Shown here: positions 24,114-33,162 of the stretch, in pieces
How positions within the stretch are numbered: position 1 is the stretch's first letter
Layout: every line of letters begins with the position of its first letter
Assembly (NCBI RefSeq): GCF_035969385.1
Contig: NZ_JAYKKJ010000005.1
Span: 186,001-250,000, forward strand
Reading direction: 5' to 3'
From: SELP01 sp035969385
GTDB taxonomy: Bacteria > Pseudomonadota > Alphaproteobacteria > Rhodobacterales > Rhodobacteraceae
DNA length: 64,000 nt
Notes under the pieces: generated by a model
Databases searched by the model: none
Told to the model about the DNA's origin: nothing
What the model saw: only the letters and a program-made list of their open reading frames with translations
Made by a program: the position numbers and the translations under genes

Positions 24114-27100
24114 ACCCCCTGCCGCCTGCGCAGACGCTGCTGGAGTGATACGGTCCCAAGGGTTCCCAGTAGGATCAGGAACATTCCCCCCGCCAACGCC
24201 AGGCCAAACAGACCTAGCGCCATACCGATCCCCTGCCCCGCCAATGGCAGCAGCGCCAGAACCCATCCCCAGCCGGACTGCCCCATCAGGTAGGGCAGGA
24301 TCAGGGCCACCATGAGGGCCACCGAGAGAGTCACCGCCAAGAGCGCAGGCACCCGGATTGCCCCGCGCGGCGCCCGCAGGGCCCGTCGCGCCGCCTGCCG
24401 CAGCCGTTTCACATCCTCCTGACAGGCCAACAGCAACGGCACCACCAGCAACACGATCACCATGCCAAAGCCAAGACCATAGACCAGCGTCACGACCGTG
24501 GGTTTCAGAAACTCTGCCTGACTTGAGGGCTCGAACAACAGCGGCGCCAGCCCCAGAACCGTGGTCGCGGTTGTGAGGAACACGGCGCGCAGCCGGTCCG
24601 TTGTCCCGTCGACAATGGCCTGCACCATCCCTTTCGATCGGGCATATTCGTCAATCGTCGTGACCAGCACGATGCTGTCGTTGATGATGATCCCGACCAT
24701 CCCCAGCAGGCCGACAACGGAAAACAGGCTCATCGGGATACCCCAGGCCCCATGTCCATAGATCGCTCCGACAAGGCCAAAGGGGATCACGGCCATGACC
24801 ACTATGGGCCGGGTCCAGCTTGCGAAGATCCAGGCCAGTACCAGGTAGATCGCGGTCAGCACGATCACCAGAGAGGATTGCGCGTCGCCAAGGAAATCCC
24901 GTTCCTGCTGTCGCAGCCCGCCAGTCGCGCTTTCGACGCCAAAGCGGGTTTCCAGCGCGGGCAGGATGTCCTGTTCCAGCGCCTCTTGCACGGCCGCCGC
25001 CCGGTCAGCGTCGTCTTCGGAGATTGACCCGTTGACGGTGATCTGCAGGATGCCGTTTTCCCGCCGGATTGTTGAAAACCCGGTTTCGCGGGTCACGGTC
25101 ACGATGTCCGCAACAGGCACATAGACCCCGCTGGGCGACCGGACCATGGCGCGTTCAAGGAAGTCGGCGGTGATCTCACCCTCGGGCAGTTCCACGCGGA
25201 TGGTGGCGGATCGTGTCCCATCGGGGAAGGTCGCGGCCTCGATCCCGCCCAGCATGTTGCGCAGCGTCCGGCCAAGGTCTTCTATCCCAAAGCCCAGCGC
25301 CTGACCGCGCGGCGTCAGTTCCAGCACCAGCTCGGCCTTGTCATAGGCAAGGTTGTCTTCCAGCCCCGATACCTCGGGGAAGCGGGCAAGCTCCGTCTTG
25401 AGCGCCTCTGCCGCGGCCTTGAGCGTGTGGGTGTCAGAGCCGAAGAAACTGACCTCAATCCCGTCGCCCCCCGGGCCCGCACCCCAGCTGCGGAAGCTGA
25501 CCGTTTCGGCCATCGGATGCTGGACGATTTCGTCCTGCAGCGCCGCAACAAAGGCCGAAGAGGTATAGGGCCGCTGGTCCGCGTCGATCAGGTCGATGGA
25601 TATGGCCCCAAGTTGATAGCTTTCCTTGGTGTCCGCGCCCGACAGCGCCCGGCCGCTGTTGCCGCCGATCTGCGTCGTGACATAGGCCAGCGGGCTGGCC
25701 CCATGTTCCGCCTCGAACCGGGCGGCGACGACCTCTGCCGCGCGCTGCAATTCGATCATCATCGCGACGCTGTCGTCGCGGGTCGCGCCGGGCAGCATGG
25801 CGAAATTGCCCGTGACCTGCCCCTGTTCGGGGGCCGAGAAGAACCGCCATTGCACATCGCCCCGGATCAATTGCGACACCTGCAGCGCCAGCACCAGAAG
25901 GACCGCCGCCAGAACCGGATACCGCGCCCGGATCGCCAGCGTCAGGAAAGGCCGGAACAGGACCCGCCGGACCCAGCCAAACCCCCGGTTCACCAACCGC
26001 GACGGCAGGTCATACCATGCCGCCTTGCCCGCCCGAACGACCGAATGTGCAAGGTGATTGGGCAGGATGACGAAGCACTCCACAAGGCTCGCGGCCAAAA
26101 CCGCGATCACCGTGAAGGGGATGTCGGAAATCAGGTCGCCGAACCGCCCACCCACGAGTGCCAGCCCATAGAAGGCAATGACCGTGGTCAGCGTGGCCGA
26201 CAGGACCGGGCTGAACATCCGCGCGGCGGCGGATTCGGCGGCGACCTCGGGGCTTTCCCCCAGCCGGGCGCGATGGTCCGCGTGTTCCCCCACAACGATG
26301 GCATCGTCAACCACGATCCCCAGTGTGATAATCAGCGCGAACAGAGAAATCATGTTGAAGGTCAGGCCACCCAGATACATGAGCGATACCGCGGTCATCA
26401 TCGCAACGGGAATCCCTAGCGCGACCCAAAGCGCCGTGCGGGCGTTCAGAAACAGGAACAGCAACGCCAGAACCAGCGCCAGACCCTGCGCCCCGTTTTC
26501 CAAAAGGATTCGCAGCCGGGCGGAGATTTGTTCGGCCCGCGCGCTGACCAGGTCGATCGTCACCCCTTCAGGCAGGTTGGCCTGCACCTCTGCCGCGACC
26601 TTTTCAACGCTGGCCTGAATGCCAATTGCATCGCCCTGCGCCGACCGGTCGACGCGGATTGAAATGGCCGGGTTGTCGCCCACGAAAATGGCGATGTCCC
26701 GGTCCGCCCCTTCCACCCGCACCTGCGCCACGTCCCCCACCGTCAGGGTGGACCCGTCGGGATTGGTGCGCAGAACGACACCTGCGATTTCATCGGCGGA
26801 TTGCTTGGCCACGCCGGTGCGCAGGCGGGCATCTGCCGAAACATCCCCCGCCGGGCTTGCGCCGGATTCGGCGGCGATGGCAGCGGCGATCTGGGCCATG
26901 GTCACATCATGTTCCATAAGGGCCAGTATCGGCACCTCGACCACGGTCGAGGGCGCGGCATAGCCGCTGATCGAGGTCCGGTTGACGCCTTCGTTGAACA
27001 GCCGGGCGATCATCTCGTCGCCAAATCGCGCCAATTGATCCAGCCCCACAGGGCCGGTAATCACCACATCTGTCACCCGGTCGCGGAACCCGCCGGACCG

Positions 27101-27517
27101 TTGAACCGGGTCCTCGGCATCTTCTGGCAGGGTGGACAGCCCATCGAGAACGTCCTGAACGTCCTTTGTGGCCTGATCCATGTCGTAGCCCGGCTCGAAA
27201 TCAAGGCTGACGCTGGCCCGCCCTTCGGTGGCGCGGGCAGACGAGGCCGAAACCCCTTCAACGGTCAGAAGCGCGGGCTCGAGGATCTGGATGATCGCGG
27301 CGTCCACATCGCTGGCCCCGGCCCCGTCCCACGCGACGCTGACGGAAATGCTGTCGGTCACCACATCGGGAAAAAACTGCGCCCGCATCTTGGGATAGGT
27401 CAGCATCCCCGCCGCGATCAGCAGGACCATCAACAGGTTGGCCGCCGTGCCATGACGCACGAAATAGCGGAAAATGCCGCCCGCCGTGCCACCGATGATT
27501 CCCGCCGGGCCGCGCAT
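24104..27517 (-). CDS. RND efflux permease
   Basis: An inner-membrane proton-driven exporter of the AcrB/MexB superfamily, 1137 residues. The first helix (TAANLLMVLLIAAGMLTYPKMRAQFFPDV) and following porter domain are typical; TM4 contains GIVVDDAIVVGEH, the proton-relay aspartates. TM region two has GIIINDSIVLVTTID. It is slightly longer than usual because of a C-terminal extension of two extra hydrophobic segments (about 1060-1130). It starts 3 bases after its adaptor gene. The substrate is not evident. Confidence 0.93.
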   Translation of the reverse strand: MRGPAGIIGGTAGGIFRYFVRHGTAANLLMVLLIAAGMLTYPKMRAQFFPDVVTDSISVSVAWDGAGASDVDAAIIQILEPALLTVEGVSASSARATEGRASVSLDFEPGYDMDQATKDVQDVLDGLSTLPEDAEDPVQRSGGFRDRVTDVVITGPVGLDQLARFGDEMIARLFNEGVNRTSISGYAAPSTVVEVPILALMEHDVTMAQIAAAIAAESGASPAGDVSADARLRTGVAKQSADEIAGVVLRTNPDGSTLTVGDVAQVRVEGADRDIAIFVGDNPAISIRVDRSAQGDAIGIQASVEKVAAEVQANLPEGVTIDLVSARAEQISARLRILLENGAQGLALVLALLFLFLNARTALWVALGIPVAMMTAVSLMYLGGLTFNMISLFALIITLGIVVDDAIVVGEHADHRARLGESPEVAAESAAARMFSPVLSATLTTVIAFYGLALVGGRFGDLISDIPFTVIAVLAASLVECFVILPNHLAHSVVRAGKAAWYDLPSRLVNRGFGWVRRVLFRPFLTLAIRARYPVLAAVLLVLALQVSQLIRGDVQWRFFSAPEQGQVTGNFAMLPGATRDDSVAMMIELQRAAEVVAARFEAEHGASPLAYVTTQIGGNSGRALSGADTKESYQLGAISIDLIDADQRPYTSSAFVAALQDEIVQHPMAETVSFRSWGAGPGGDGIEVSFFGSDTHTLKAAAEALKTELARFPEVSGLEDNLAYDKAELVLELTPRGQALGFGIEDLGRTLRNMLGGIEAATFPDGTRSATIRVELPEGEITADFLERAMVRSPSGVYVPVADIVTVTRETGFSTIRRENGILQITVNGSISEDDADRAAAVQEALEQDILPALETRFGVESATGGLRQQERDFLGDAQSSLVIVLTAIYLVLAWIFASWTRPIVVMAVIPFGLVGAIYGHGAWGIPMSLFSVVGLLGMVGIIINDSIVLVTTIDEYARSKGMVQAIVDGTTDRLRAVFLTTATTVLGLAPLLFEPSSQAEFLKPTVVTLVYGLGFGMVIVLLVVPLLLACQEDVKRLRQAARRALRAPRGAIRVPALLAVTLSVALMVALILPYLMGQSGWGWVLALLPLAGQGIGMALGLFGLALAGGMFLILLGTLGTVSLQQRLRRRQGVVG

Positions 27518-27520
27518 CGG

Positions 27521-28978
27521 TCAGCCCCCCATCCGGGATTCGATCCGGGCCACGACCTCGGCCGGGACCTCGTCACCTTCAAGCTGGGACAGGATCCGCG
27601 CCTTGGCGTCTTCGGGCATCCGGCTGTCGGTGACAAAGGCCACGATCCGGGCCTTGCGGTCCGGGTCCAGTGTGATCATCTGAGGGGGCGCCGGTTCTTC
27701 GCGCGCGGCGCCGGGACGGTTCGGGGCAACCTTGATCCCCTCGCCCAGAAGCGGCGATAGTTCGGCCACGACCTCGCGTCCGGCAATCGCCCGTGCGTCG
27801 ACGATCACATCATCACCCTGGGTGCGCAAAACGGCGGCGGGCCGCCGTTCCAACCGGTCTTCTGGACCCAGGACAAGGACGGTTCCATCGGCGGCTACGG
27901 CTGTTGCGGGCAAGAGGGCGACGCCGGACAGCGGGTCTTCGGTCACCGAAACGGTTACGAAATCGCCGGGCCGGAACCCGCGCGGTGTCTCCAGCGTGGC
28001 GAACAACAGCCGCCCGGTCTGCCCCTCGCCCACCTCGGCACTTTCGCGGGTAATGGTGCCGCTGGCCGTCAGGTCCACCCCATCGGCGTCCAGCGTTACG
28101 GTCAGGGCGGCGTTGCGCAGTTGCCCGCCTTCGTCGATCAGGCGTGCGTATTGGCGGGTCGAGACGCGAAACGCCACCTCGAGCGCGTCGGGATCGACCA
28201 GTTGCGCGATCTGTTCATTGGCATTCAACCGCCCGCCAAGGCCCACGTTCACCCCCGACAGGGTGCCGGAAAACGGTGCGAAAACCTCTGTTTCGGCAAG
28301 TGTCCGTTCGGCCTCGTCCAGTGCGATGCGGGCGCGGTCCAGTCGGGTGCGGGCAAGATCGGCGCGGCTTTCGGCCTGTGCAAGGGATTGCCTGCGCGAC
28401 AGGACCGCCGCATTGGCCGAAGACACGGCCAGTTCAGCGGTTTCGACCGCTGCCGCCGTGCCGGTGCCGCGATCCAGCAGATCCCGTGACCGCACCAGCG
28501 CCTGTTGCCGCAACTCTGCCTGTTCCTCTGCCGCGGCCAGTTCATCTGCCCCCAGCGCCAGCGCGCGGTCGGCATCGCGCAGTTCGGCCTCGGCATCGGC
28601 CAGATCCGCCTGCGCCCGCAACAGGGCCGCCTGCGCATCGGTCGGGTCAATCGAAAGGATCAGATCGCCGCCGGCCACACGCCCGCCATCGGCCAATGCC
28701 GGGTGGGCGGTCGCGACCGTTCCACCAACCGCGGCCCGCAGGTCCAGCACCCGCTCGCTGCGCAGGGTGCCAAAGACCTGCATCTGCGGGGTGATCACCG
28801 AAGGCTCCACCGCGATGACATTGACGGCCACGACCCGTTCCCGCCGGGGAAAGGACCGCCCGTCATCCGCCATCCGCGCCTCGACCGCCGTGCGCACGGT
28901 ATTCACCGCCACCGCAAGGATCGCGATTGTCATCGACAACAAGAAGATGCCCAGAAGGCTCCGACCCAGAAAACGCAT
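27521..28978 (-). CDS. RND periplasmic adaptor (membrane fusion protein)
   Basis: Links the RND permease to an outer-membrane channel. The 485-residue protein has an N-terminal membrane anchor (LLGIFLLSMTIAILAVAV), a lipoyl/barrel half (GGTVATAHPALADGGRVAGG), a long Ala-rich coiled-coil hairpin (about 110-235) and the second half LAETEVFAPFSGTLSGVNVGLGG. I chose the ATG at 28978; the longer frame begins with a hydrophilic leader. No outer-membrane factor gene is adjacent, so it presumably uses one encoded elsewhere. Confidence 0.9.
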   Translation of the reverse strand: MRFLGRSLLGIFLLSMTIAILAVAVNTVRTAVEARMADDGRSFPRRERVVAVNVIAVEPSVITPQMQVFGTLRSERVLDLRAAVGGTVATAHPALADGGRVAGGDLILSIDPTDAQAALLRAQADLADAEAELRDADRALALGADELAAAEEQAELRQQALVRSRDLLDRGTGTAAAVETAELAVSSANAAVLSRRQSLAQAESRADLARTRLDRARIALDEAERTLAETEVFAPFSGTLSGVNVGLGGRLNANEQIAQLVDPDALEVAFRVSTRQYARLIDEGGQLRNAALTVTLDADGVDLTASGTITRESAEVGEGQTGRLLFATLETPRGFRPGDFVTVSVTEDPLSGVALLPATAVAADGTVLVLGPEDRLERRPAAVLRTQGDDVIVDARAIAGREVVAELSPLLGEGIKVAPNRPGAAREEPAPPQMITLDPDRKARIVAFVTDSRMPEDAKARILSQLEGDEVPAEVVARIESRMGG

Positions 28979-29087
28979 ATTGATCTCGCATGCATGCTTG
29001 GGGGCAGGTTGCGCCCCTTGGTCGGTTATATGGGCCGACAAAGGGATTCCGTCGAATTTTTTTTGCGATCAGGCGTTTGACCTGCGA

Positions 29088-29786
29088 TCAGAAGCGCATC
29101 CGCTCGCGGATCGTGGTCTTGTCGAACGCGGCCTGCATTGCGGCCCCGTCATATTCAGTCTCGACCCACTCACGGAAGGCGATCGGCCCCTTTGCCAGAC
29201 GTTCGCCATAGCAGTGCAGGATATAGTCCAGCGTCCCGGTCTTGGTCAGTTTGATGTGAAGGAACCGAAACGACAGCTGTTTGCGGGCTTCCTCGAGCGG
29301 GGCCTTCATCACATGAAGCAAGTAGACGGCGGCGGCCAGCCCGGTGCGGTCCGCCCCGGATTTGCAGTGGATCAGGGTTGGCGTGTCGAGTGTGTCGAAC
29401 AGGTCGATCAGCTCCAGAAACCGCTCGCGCGTCGGTGCTCTGCGGGCGGCCATCGGCAGGTCGATCAGGCGCAGACCCAGCGCGGCACAGCTTTCGACCT
29501 CGAATTGATAGAAGGCTTTGTCGGTCCTGCCGCGCAGGTTCAGGACGGTGGTGATCCCTAGTTCGGCATAGGCGCGAAACCTGTCCTCATTGGGGTGGTT
29601 CGAGCGCCACAGAAACGGCGCGACCTGTTCGAAGTTATGCCACCGATAGCGCAGGATTCCGTGATCGACCCAATCGGCATAGAACTGGGATTTCTTCCGT
29701 TCTTCCGGGTCCGCAATGTCATGCGTGAACTTGGCCCGATAGGAGTCCTCCCACCGTTCAAGCCTGTTCCACAATTTCCGCAACAT
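29088..29786 (-). CDS. Dual-specificity/tyrosine protein phosphatase family protein
   Basis: A 232-residue cytosolic enzyme with the CX5R loop HCKSGADRTG (C141 nucleophile, R147) of protein tyrosine phosphatases, preceded by TTVLNLRGR and the general-acid region LPMAARRAPT. The family includes phosphatases acting on phosphotyrosine or phosphoinositides; the substrate is unknown. It stands alone between the efflux genes and the DUF3572 gene. Confidence 0.88.
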   Translation of the reverse strand: MLRKLWNRLERWEDSYRAKFTHDIADPEERKKSQFYADWVDHGILRYRWHNFEQVAPFLWRSNHPNEDRFRAYAELGITTVLNLRGRTDKAFYQFEVESCAALGLRLIDLPMAARRAPTRERFLELIDLFDTLDTPTLIHCKSGADRTGLAAAVYLLHVMKAPLEEARKQLSFRFLHIKLTKTGTLDYILHCYGERLAKGPIAFREWVETEYDGAAMQAAFDKTTIRERMRF

Positions 29787-29852
29787 TGCCGACCGTCCAT
29801 ATTACCCCAGCCCCAATTGGCGGTTCAAAGGGTGGATTGCAACCGCTTTGCC

Positions 29853-30131
29853 TCAGGTCCAGTGCATGCCGGCCTCACCCGCGATGACGTGGCGGGCGCG
29901 AAGCGGTGTGTCATAGGGCAGTCCGGCGGCGTCGCAAAACGCAACCACCCAGGCGTCGTCCATCGTCAGGAAATCCAGAACCGACCCGAGAAACCCCGGG
30001 TCAGCGGCCTGCGCCCTAAGGTCATCCGCCGACGCCCCGGTTGAACCCAGAAAGACAGGGAAAAGATCATCATTCGTGGCGAGCCAGCCCAGGGCCTGGA
30101 TCGCGATTGTCTCGGCACGTTCAGGATTCAT
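29853..30131 (-). CDS. DUF3572 family protein
   Basis: A 92-residue helical protein matching DUF3572: ETIAIQALGWLATNDDLFPVFLGSTG, then FLGSVLDFLTMDDAWVVAFCDAAGLPYD. The family occurs in alphaproteobacteria, typically beside divK/pleD genes as seen here with the divergent cyclase. No enzyme motif is visible. About 95 bases separate the two start codons. Confidence 0.88.
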   Translation of the reverse strand: MNPERAETIAIQALGWLATNDDLFPVFLGSTGASADDLRAQAADPGFLGSVLDFLTMDDAWVVAFCDAAGLPYDTPLRARHVIAGEAGMHWT

Positions 30132-30225
30132 TTGCCTTCCTTACGAAAACGGAAACCGTTTCTTAACCATTCAGCAGGACTCTTGGACAAAGGGCAAGCA
30201 AGACGCCCGTTGTGAGGATCTTAGG

Positions 30226-31626
30226 ATGTCGGGCCGTATCCTGATAGTTGATGGTGTTGCAACCAATCGTATCGTGCTGAAGGTAAAGCTTCTTGCGGCA
30301 CAATACGCGGTTGTGCCCCGGTCAGATCCCCAATCCGCGATGCAGGCGGTGCAAACCGACCGGCCCGACCTGATTCTTATCGAAACCAGCCGCCTTTCGG
30401 ACGAAGTCCGTGGTTTCATCCAGTCTGTGCGCACCGCAGCGTCCACCCGCGCCATCCCGATCATCGCCATGGGGCATTTCAATGGGCCGGCGGACCGGCT
30501 GGCCGCGCTTCAGGCCGGGGCCGATGACGTTCTGGACAAGCCGCTGTCGGACACTCTCCTTCTGGCCCGCATCCGATCCCTGTTACGTGCGCATGACGCG
30601 GATGCGGAACTGCGCCTGCGCGAGGATACGGAACGGGCCCTTGGATTTTGCGAAGAGCCCGCGGCCTTCGACGGGATTGCCCCCGGCAAGATCGTCCTGA
30701 TCGCCGATCCGGTGGCCCGGGCCGTGGGCCTGTCGCAGGCGCTTGGCGCAGGGGCGCGGGACCGGGTGCGCGCGCTTGACCCGGACCGGGTCCTGTCCCC
30801 CGGCGGGCTGGATGACGTTCCGGATGTCTTTGTCATCGACGCCCGCAACGGCGCCGGGCTGATCGACAGCGGGCGGGTATTCAGTCTGCTTGCGGATCTG
30901 CGCAGCCGGGTGGAAACCCGCCATTGTTCGCAATTCGTGCTGACCCCGGACGGGGACGACGAAACCGCCGCCATGGTTCTGGACCTTGGGGCCAATGATG
31001 TTGCCGGTGCCTCTGTCGGGCTTGAGGAGATTGGCTGGCGCATCGCCCAACTGGCACAGCGCAAGGCCCGCACCGATCGTCTGCGCGACACCGTCCGCAA
31101 CGGTCTACAGGCGGCGGTGACGGACCCGCTGACCGGCCTTTACAACCGGCGCTATGCCCTGCCCCATATCGACCGGATGGCCGACCGCGCGCGCGAGACC
31201 GGGCAGGACATCGCGGTCATGGTTCTGGACATCGACCATTTCAAGCGGATCAACGACACCCATGGCCATGCGGTGGGCGACGCTGTCCTTGTCGGCGTCG
31301 CGGAACGGCTGCGGTCGAACCTGCGGGCGGTCGATTTGGTGGCCCGGATCGGCGGCGAGGAATTTCTGGTGGCCATGCCCGATTGCGACGAAGCCACGGC
31401 CCGGATCGCGGCAGAGCGGTTGCGTCGCGCGGTCGAGGCAGAACCCTTTCAACTGAGCAGTGGCGCGACAATCAACGTGACCCTCTCTGCTGGCGTCGCC
31501 GTGGCCCATGGCATGTCAGCCGACCTGCCCGACATGACCCGCGTGGTGAATGCCGCCGATCACGCGCTTTTTGCGGCCAAATCGGCCGGGCGCAATACGG
31601 TCAGCATCAGCCAATCGGCGGCCTGA
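30226..31626 (+). CDS. pleD: PleD-like diguanylate cyclase with degenerate receiver
   Basis: Makes cyclic di-GMP from two GTP. Domains: receiver 1 (1-120), receiver-like adaptor (155-280), GGDEF (295-465). The cyclase is intact: DIDHFKRIND and GGEEF at 376-380, with the inhibitory site RAVD at 367-370 five residues before it. The receiver is unusual: the acid pair is D9-G10 instead of Asp-Asp, and the phosphoacceptor position is E53, not Asp, while K105 is kept. It probably cannot be phosphorylated normally. Start at ATG 30226, with GTGAGGATC upstream. divK is not adjacent. Confidence 0.92.
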   Translation: MSGRILIVDGVATNRIVLKVKLLAAQYAVVPRSDPQSAMQAVQTDRPDLILIETSRLSDEVRGFIQSVRTAASTRAIPIIAMGHFNGPADRLAALQAGADDVLDKPLSDTLLLARIRSLLRAHDADAELRLREDTERALGFCEEPAAFDGIAPGKIVLIADPVARAVGLSQALGAGARDRVRALDPDRVLSPGGLDDVPDVFVIDARNGAGLIDSGRVFSLLADLRSRVETRHCSQFVLTPDGDDETAAMVLDLGANDVAGASVGLEEIGWRIAQLAQRKARTDRLRDTVRNGLQAAVTDPLTGLYNRRYALPHIDRMADRARETGQDIAVMVLDIDHFKRINDTHGHAVGDAVLVGVAERLRSNLRAVDLVARIGGEEFLVAMPDCDEATARIAAERLRRAVEAEPFQLSSGATINVTLSAGVAVAHGMSADLPDMTRVVNAADHALFAAKSAGRNTVSISQSAA

Positions 31627-31639
31627 AACCGGCCTGATC

Positions 31640-32134
31640 CTAGTCCCGGTCCCGATCGCCGCCCCGCATTTCCCGCAACTCATGGTCCAGCCGGTCGGCA
31701 AAGGCCGCCCGTTCCGCTGCCGTCATCGCCTGCAACTGTGCCAAGAGCGCGTCTTGTCCGGCCCGCATCCCGGCGGTGGCCCGGTCCCGCTGTCCGGCAA
31801 AAATCGCGTCAACCGCCGCCGGGTCAAACGGGTCGGCCCGCAGCGCGGCCATGAAATCGCGCATCGCTTCGGCGCGGTCGCGGCGGCTTGGCGGGCGAAG
31901 GCCCTCTTGTCCGCGCAAATGGTCCCGCAGTTCGCGGCGATGATCATCGTCCAGGGCGCGGGCGAAGGGCCCCAGCGTCATGTCAATGCCGCCAAACGGA
32001 CCGGGCGCGCGGCCCTTGGCAATGCCCCCCACGATGACCCCGGCCACCATCAGGTTCAGCGCCAGTGACACGATCAGCAGAATCCGCAGGGACCGGCGGA
32101 TCGGCGGCTTCGGTGTCTTGTCATCCTCGGCCAT
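31640..32134 (-). CDS. CpxP/Spy-like periplasmic heavy-metal sensor protein
   Basis: A 164-residue protein anchored by one N-terminal helix (LRILLIVSLALNLMVAGVIVGG) with a helical, Arg/Asp-rich periplasmic part. Repeats such as RRELRDHLRGQE and MTAAERAAFADRLDHELREMRGG resemble the periplasmic metal-sensor (CnrX/CpxP/Spy) fold. It starts 2 bases after the preceding gene in an operon headed by an EF-hand and sigma factor, suggesting an envelope stress role. This is the last gene. Confidence 0.75.
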   Translation of the reverse strand: MAEDDKTPKPPIRRSLRILLIVSLALNLMVAGVIVGGIAKGRAPGPFGGIDMTLGPFARALDDDHRRELRDHLRGQEGLRPPSRRDRAEAMRDFMAALRADPFDPAAVDAIFAGQRDRATAGMRAGQDALLAQLQAMTAAERAAFADRLDHELREMRGGDRDRD

Positions 32135-32136
32135 GA

Positions 32137-32505
32137 TCAGCCCTCCAATCCCAGAATATCGTCCGCCGAAAAGATCGACACGGATACGGATTCGCCCCAG
32201 ATCGCCGTGCTGAGCCCGTCCAGACCAGCGGGGGGCGCGACGCCGAACCAGACACCGACCGCCGTGGCGGTGGCAAGGCCCGACACACCGGCCACCCCAC
32301 CCAACGCGGCCCAAAGCCCGGCCAGGAACCCGCTCCGCGCCGCCGCAACCGGCGCGGGGCGGGACGCCTCAAGCGCGTCTGCCGCATCGCCAAGGATCGC
32401 CTGCATAAGCGCCTCGGACGGGTCGGCCACGCGGGCAGATCGCGCCTCTGCGAAAAGCGCCTCGAGCATCTGGTCTTCGGTTTGGGAAAGGTCCTTGTCA
32501 GTCAT
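32137..32505 (-). CDS. Single-helix membrane protein encoded with an ECF sigma factor
   Basis: A 122-residue protein with an acidic cytoplasmic N-terminus (DKDLSQTEDQMLEALFAEAR), one transmembrane segment (GFLAGLWAALGGVAGVSGLATATAVGVWF) and a short acidic tail. It starts inside the sigma-factor stop (8-base overlap), so it is translationally coupled to it. The position and topology suggest an anti-sigma factor, but no zinc HxxxCxxC motif is present. I infer the role from context only. Confidence 0.75.
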   Translation of the reverse strand: MTDKDLSQTEDQMLEALFAEARSARVADPSEALMQAILGDAADALEASRPAPVAAARSGFLAGLWAALGGVAGVSGLATATAVGVWFGVAPPAGLDGLSTAIWGESVSVSIFSADDILGLEG

Positions 32506-33103
32506 GTCCGTACCCCAGTTCATCCTTGCGCCCGGCAAGCAATGCCGCAAGCGCCCGTTTTCCACGCGCGGTCAGGCTTTCCACGGCCTCCACGCTGATT
32601 TCCATCACCTCTGCGATCTCGGGGTTCGACAACCCTTCAAGATGGCGCAGCGCCACCGCCTGTGCCTGCCGGTCCGGCAGTGCGGCCAAGGCATCGTGAA
32701 GGGCGGTCATCCGGGCACCCTCCTGCATTTGCTCTGCCGGGCCAGGACGGTCGTCCTCGGGCTCTGCCACGCCTTCGAAATCCACAGTGCGGCGGCGGCG
32801 GCGCAGCCTGTCGGTGCAGAGGTTGGCAACGACCCGATAAAGCCATGTCGTCACCTGTGCCTCGCCCTGACGCCAGTCTGGCGCGATCTTCCATAGGCGC
32901 ATCATCGCGTCCTGCGCCACATCCTCGGCCTCGGCCCGATCGCCGCCCAGCATGCGGGTGGCCTGCCCCAGTACCCGCGGCGTCAGCCGCGCGGCCAGAA
33001 CCCGCGCGGCGCCCATATCGCCATTGGCAAACGCCACCAGAAGCGCCCCGTCGGGGGCGGCATCGGGGCTGTCCGTCTCTGGCAGGCGCGCAGCAAGGGT
33101 CAT
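32498..33103 (-). CDS. ECF-type RNA polymerase sigma factor
   Basis: A 201-residue sigma-70 family protein. Region 2 is AEDVAQDAMMRLWKIAPDW, WLYRVVANLCTDRLRRRRR; region 4 is ALPDRQAQAVALRHLEGLSNPEIAEVMEISVEAVESLTARGKRALA. There is no region 1 or 3. I chose the ATG at 33103 rather than a TTG two codons upstream. It overlaps the downstream membrane-protein gene and lies 59 bases after the EF-hand gene. Confidence 0.93.
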   Translation of the reverse strand: MTLAARLPETDSPDAAPDGALLVAFANGDMGAARVLAARLTPRVLGQATRMLGGDRAEAEDVAQDAMMRLWKIAPDWRQGEAQVTTWLYRVVANLCTDRLRRRRRTVDFEGVAEPEDDRPGPAEQMQEGARMTALHDALAALPDRQAQAVALRHLEGLSNPEIAEVMEISVEAVESLTARGKRALAALLAGRKDELGYGHD

Positions 33104-33162
33104 GGGCAAAAGTGCTATCCTGTGATTGCCCCGGCGACAATCGCCGCCGGGACAGAGGTGGG

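Noticed and set aside
29036..29100. T-rich run with GATCGCA repeats near the phosphatase stop, considered as terminator
   Set aside because: The repeats are direct rather than inverted, and the T-run is on the wrong side for the leftward phosphatase.
27732..29561. 609-codon plus-strand frame opposite the RND adaptor
   Set aside because: Ser/Arg-rich shadow of the Ala/Glu-rich coiled coil on the other strand.
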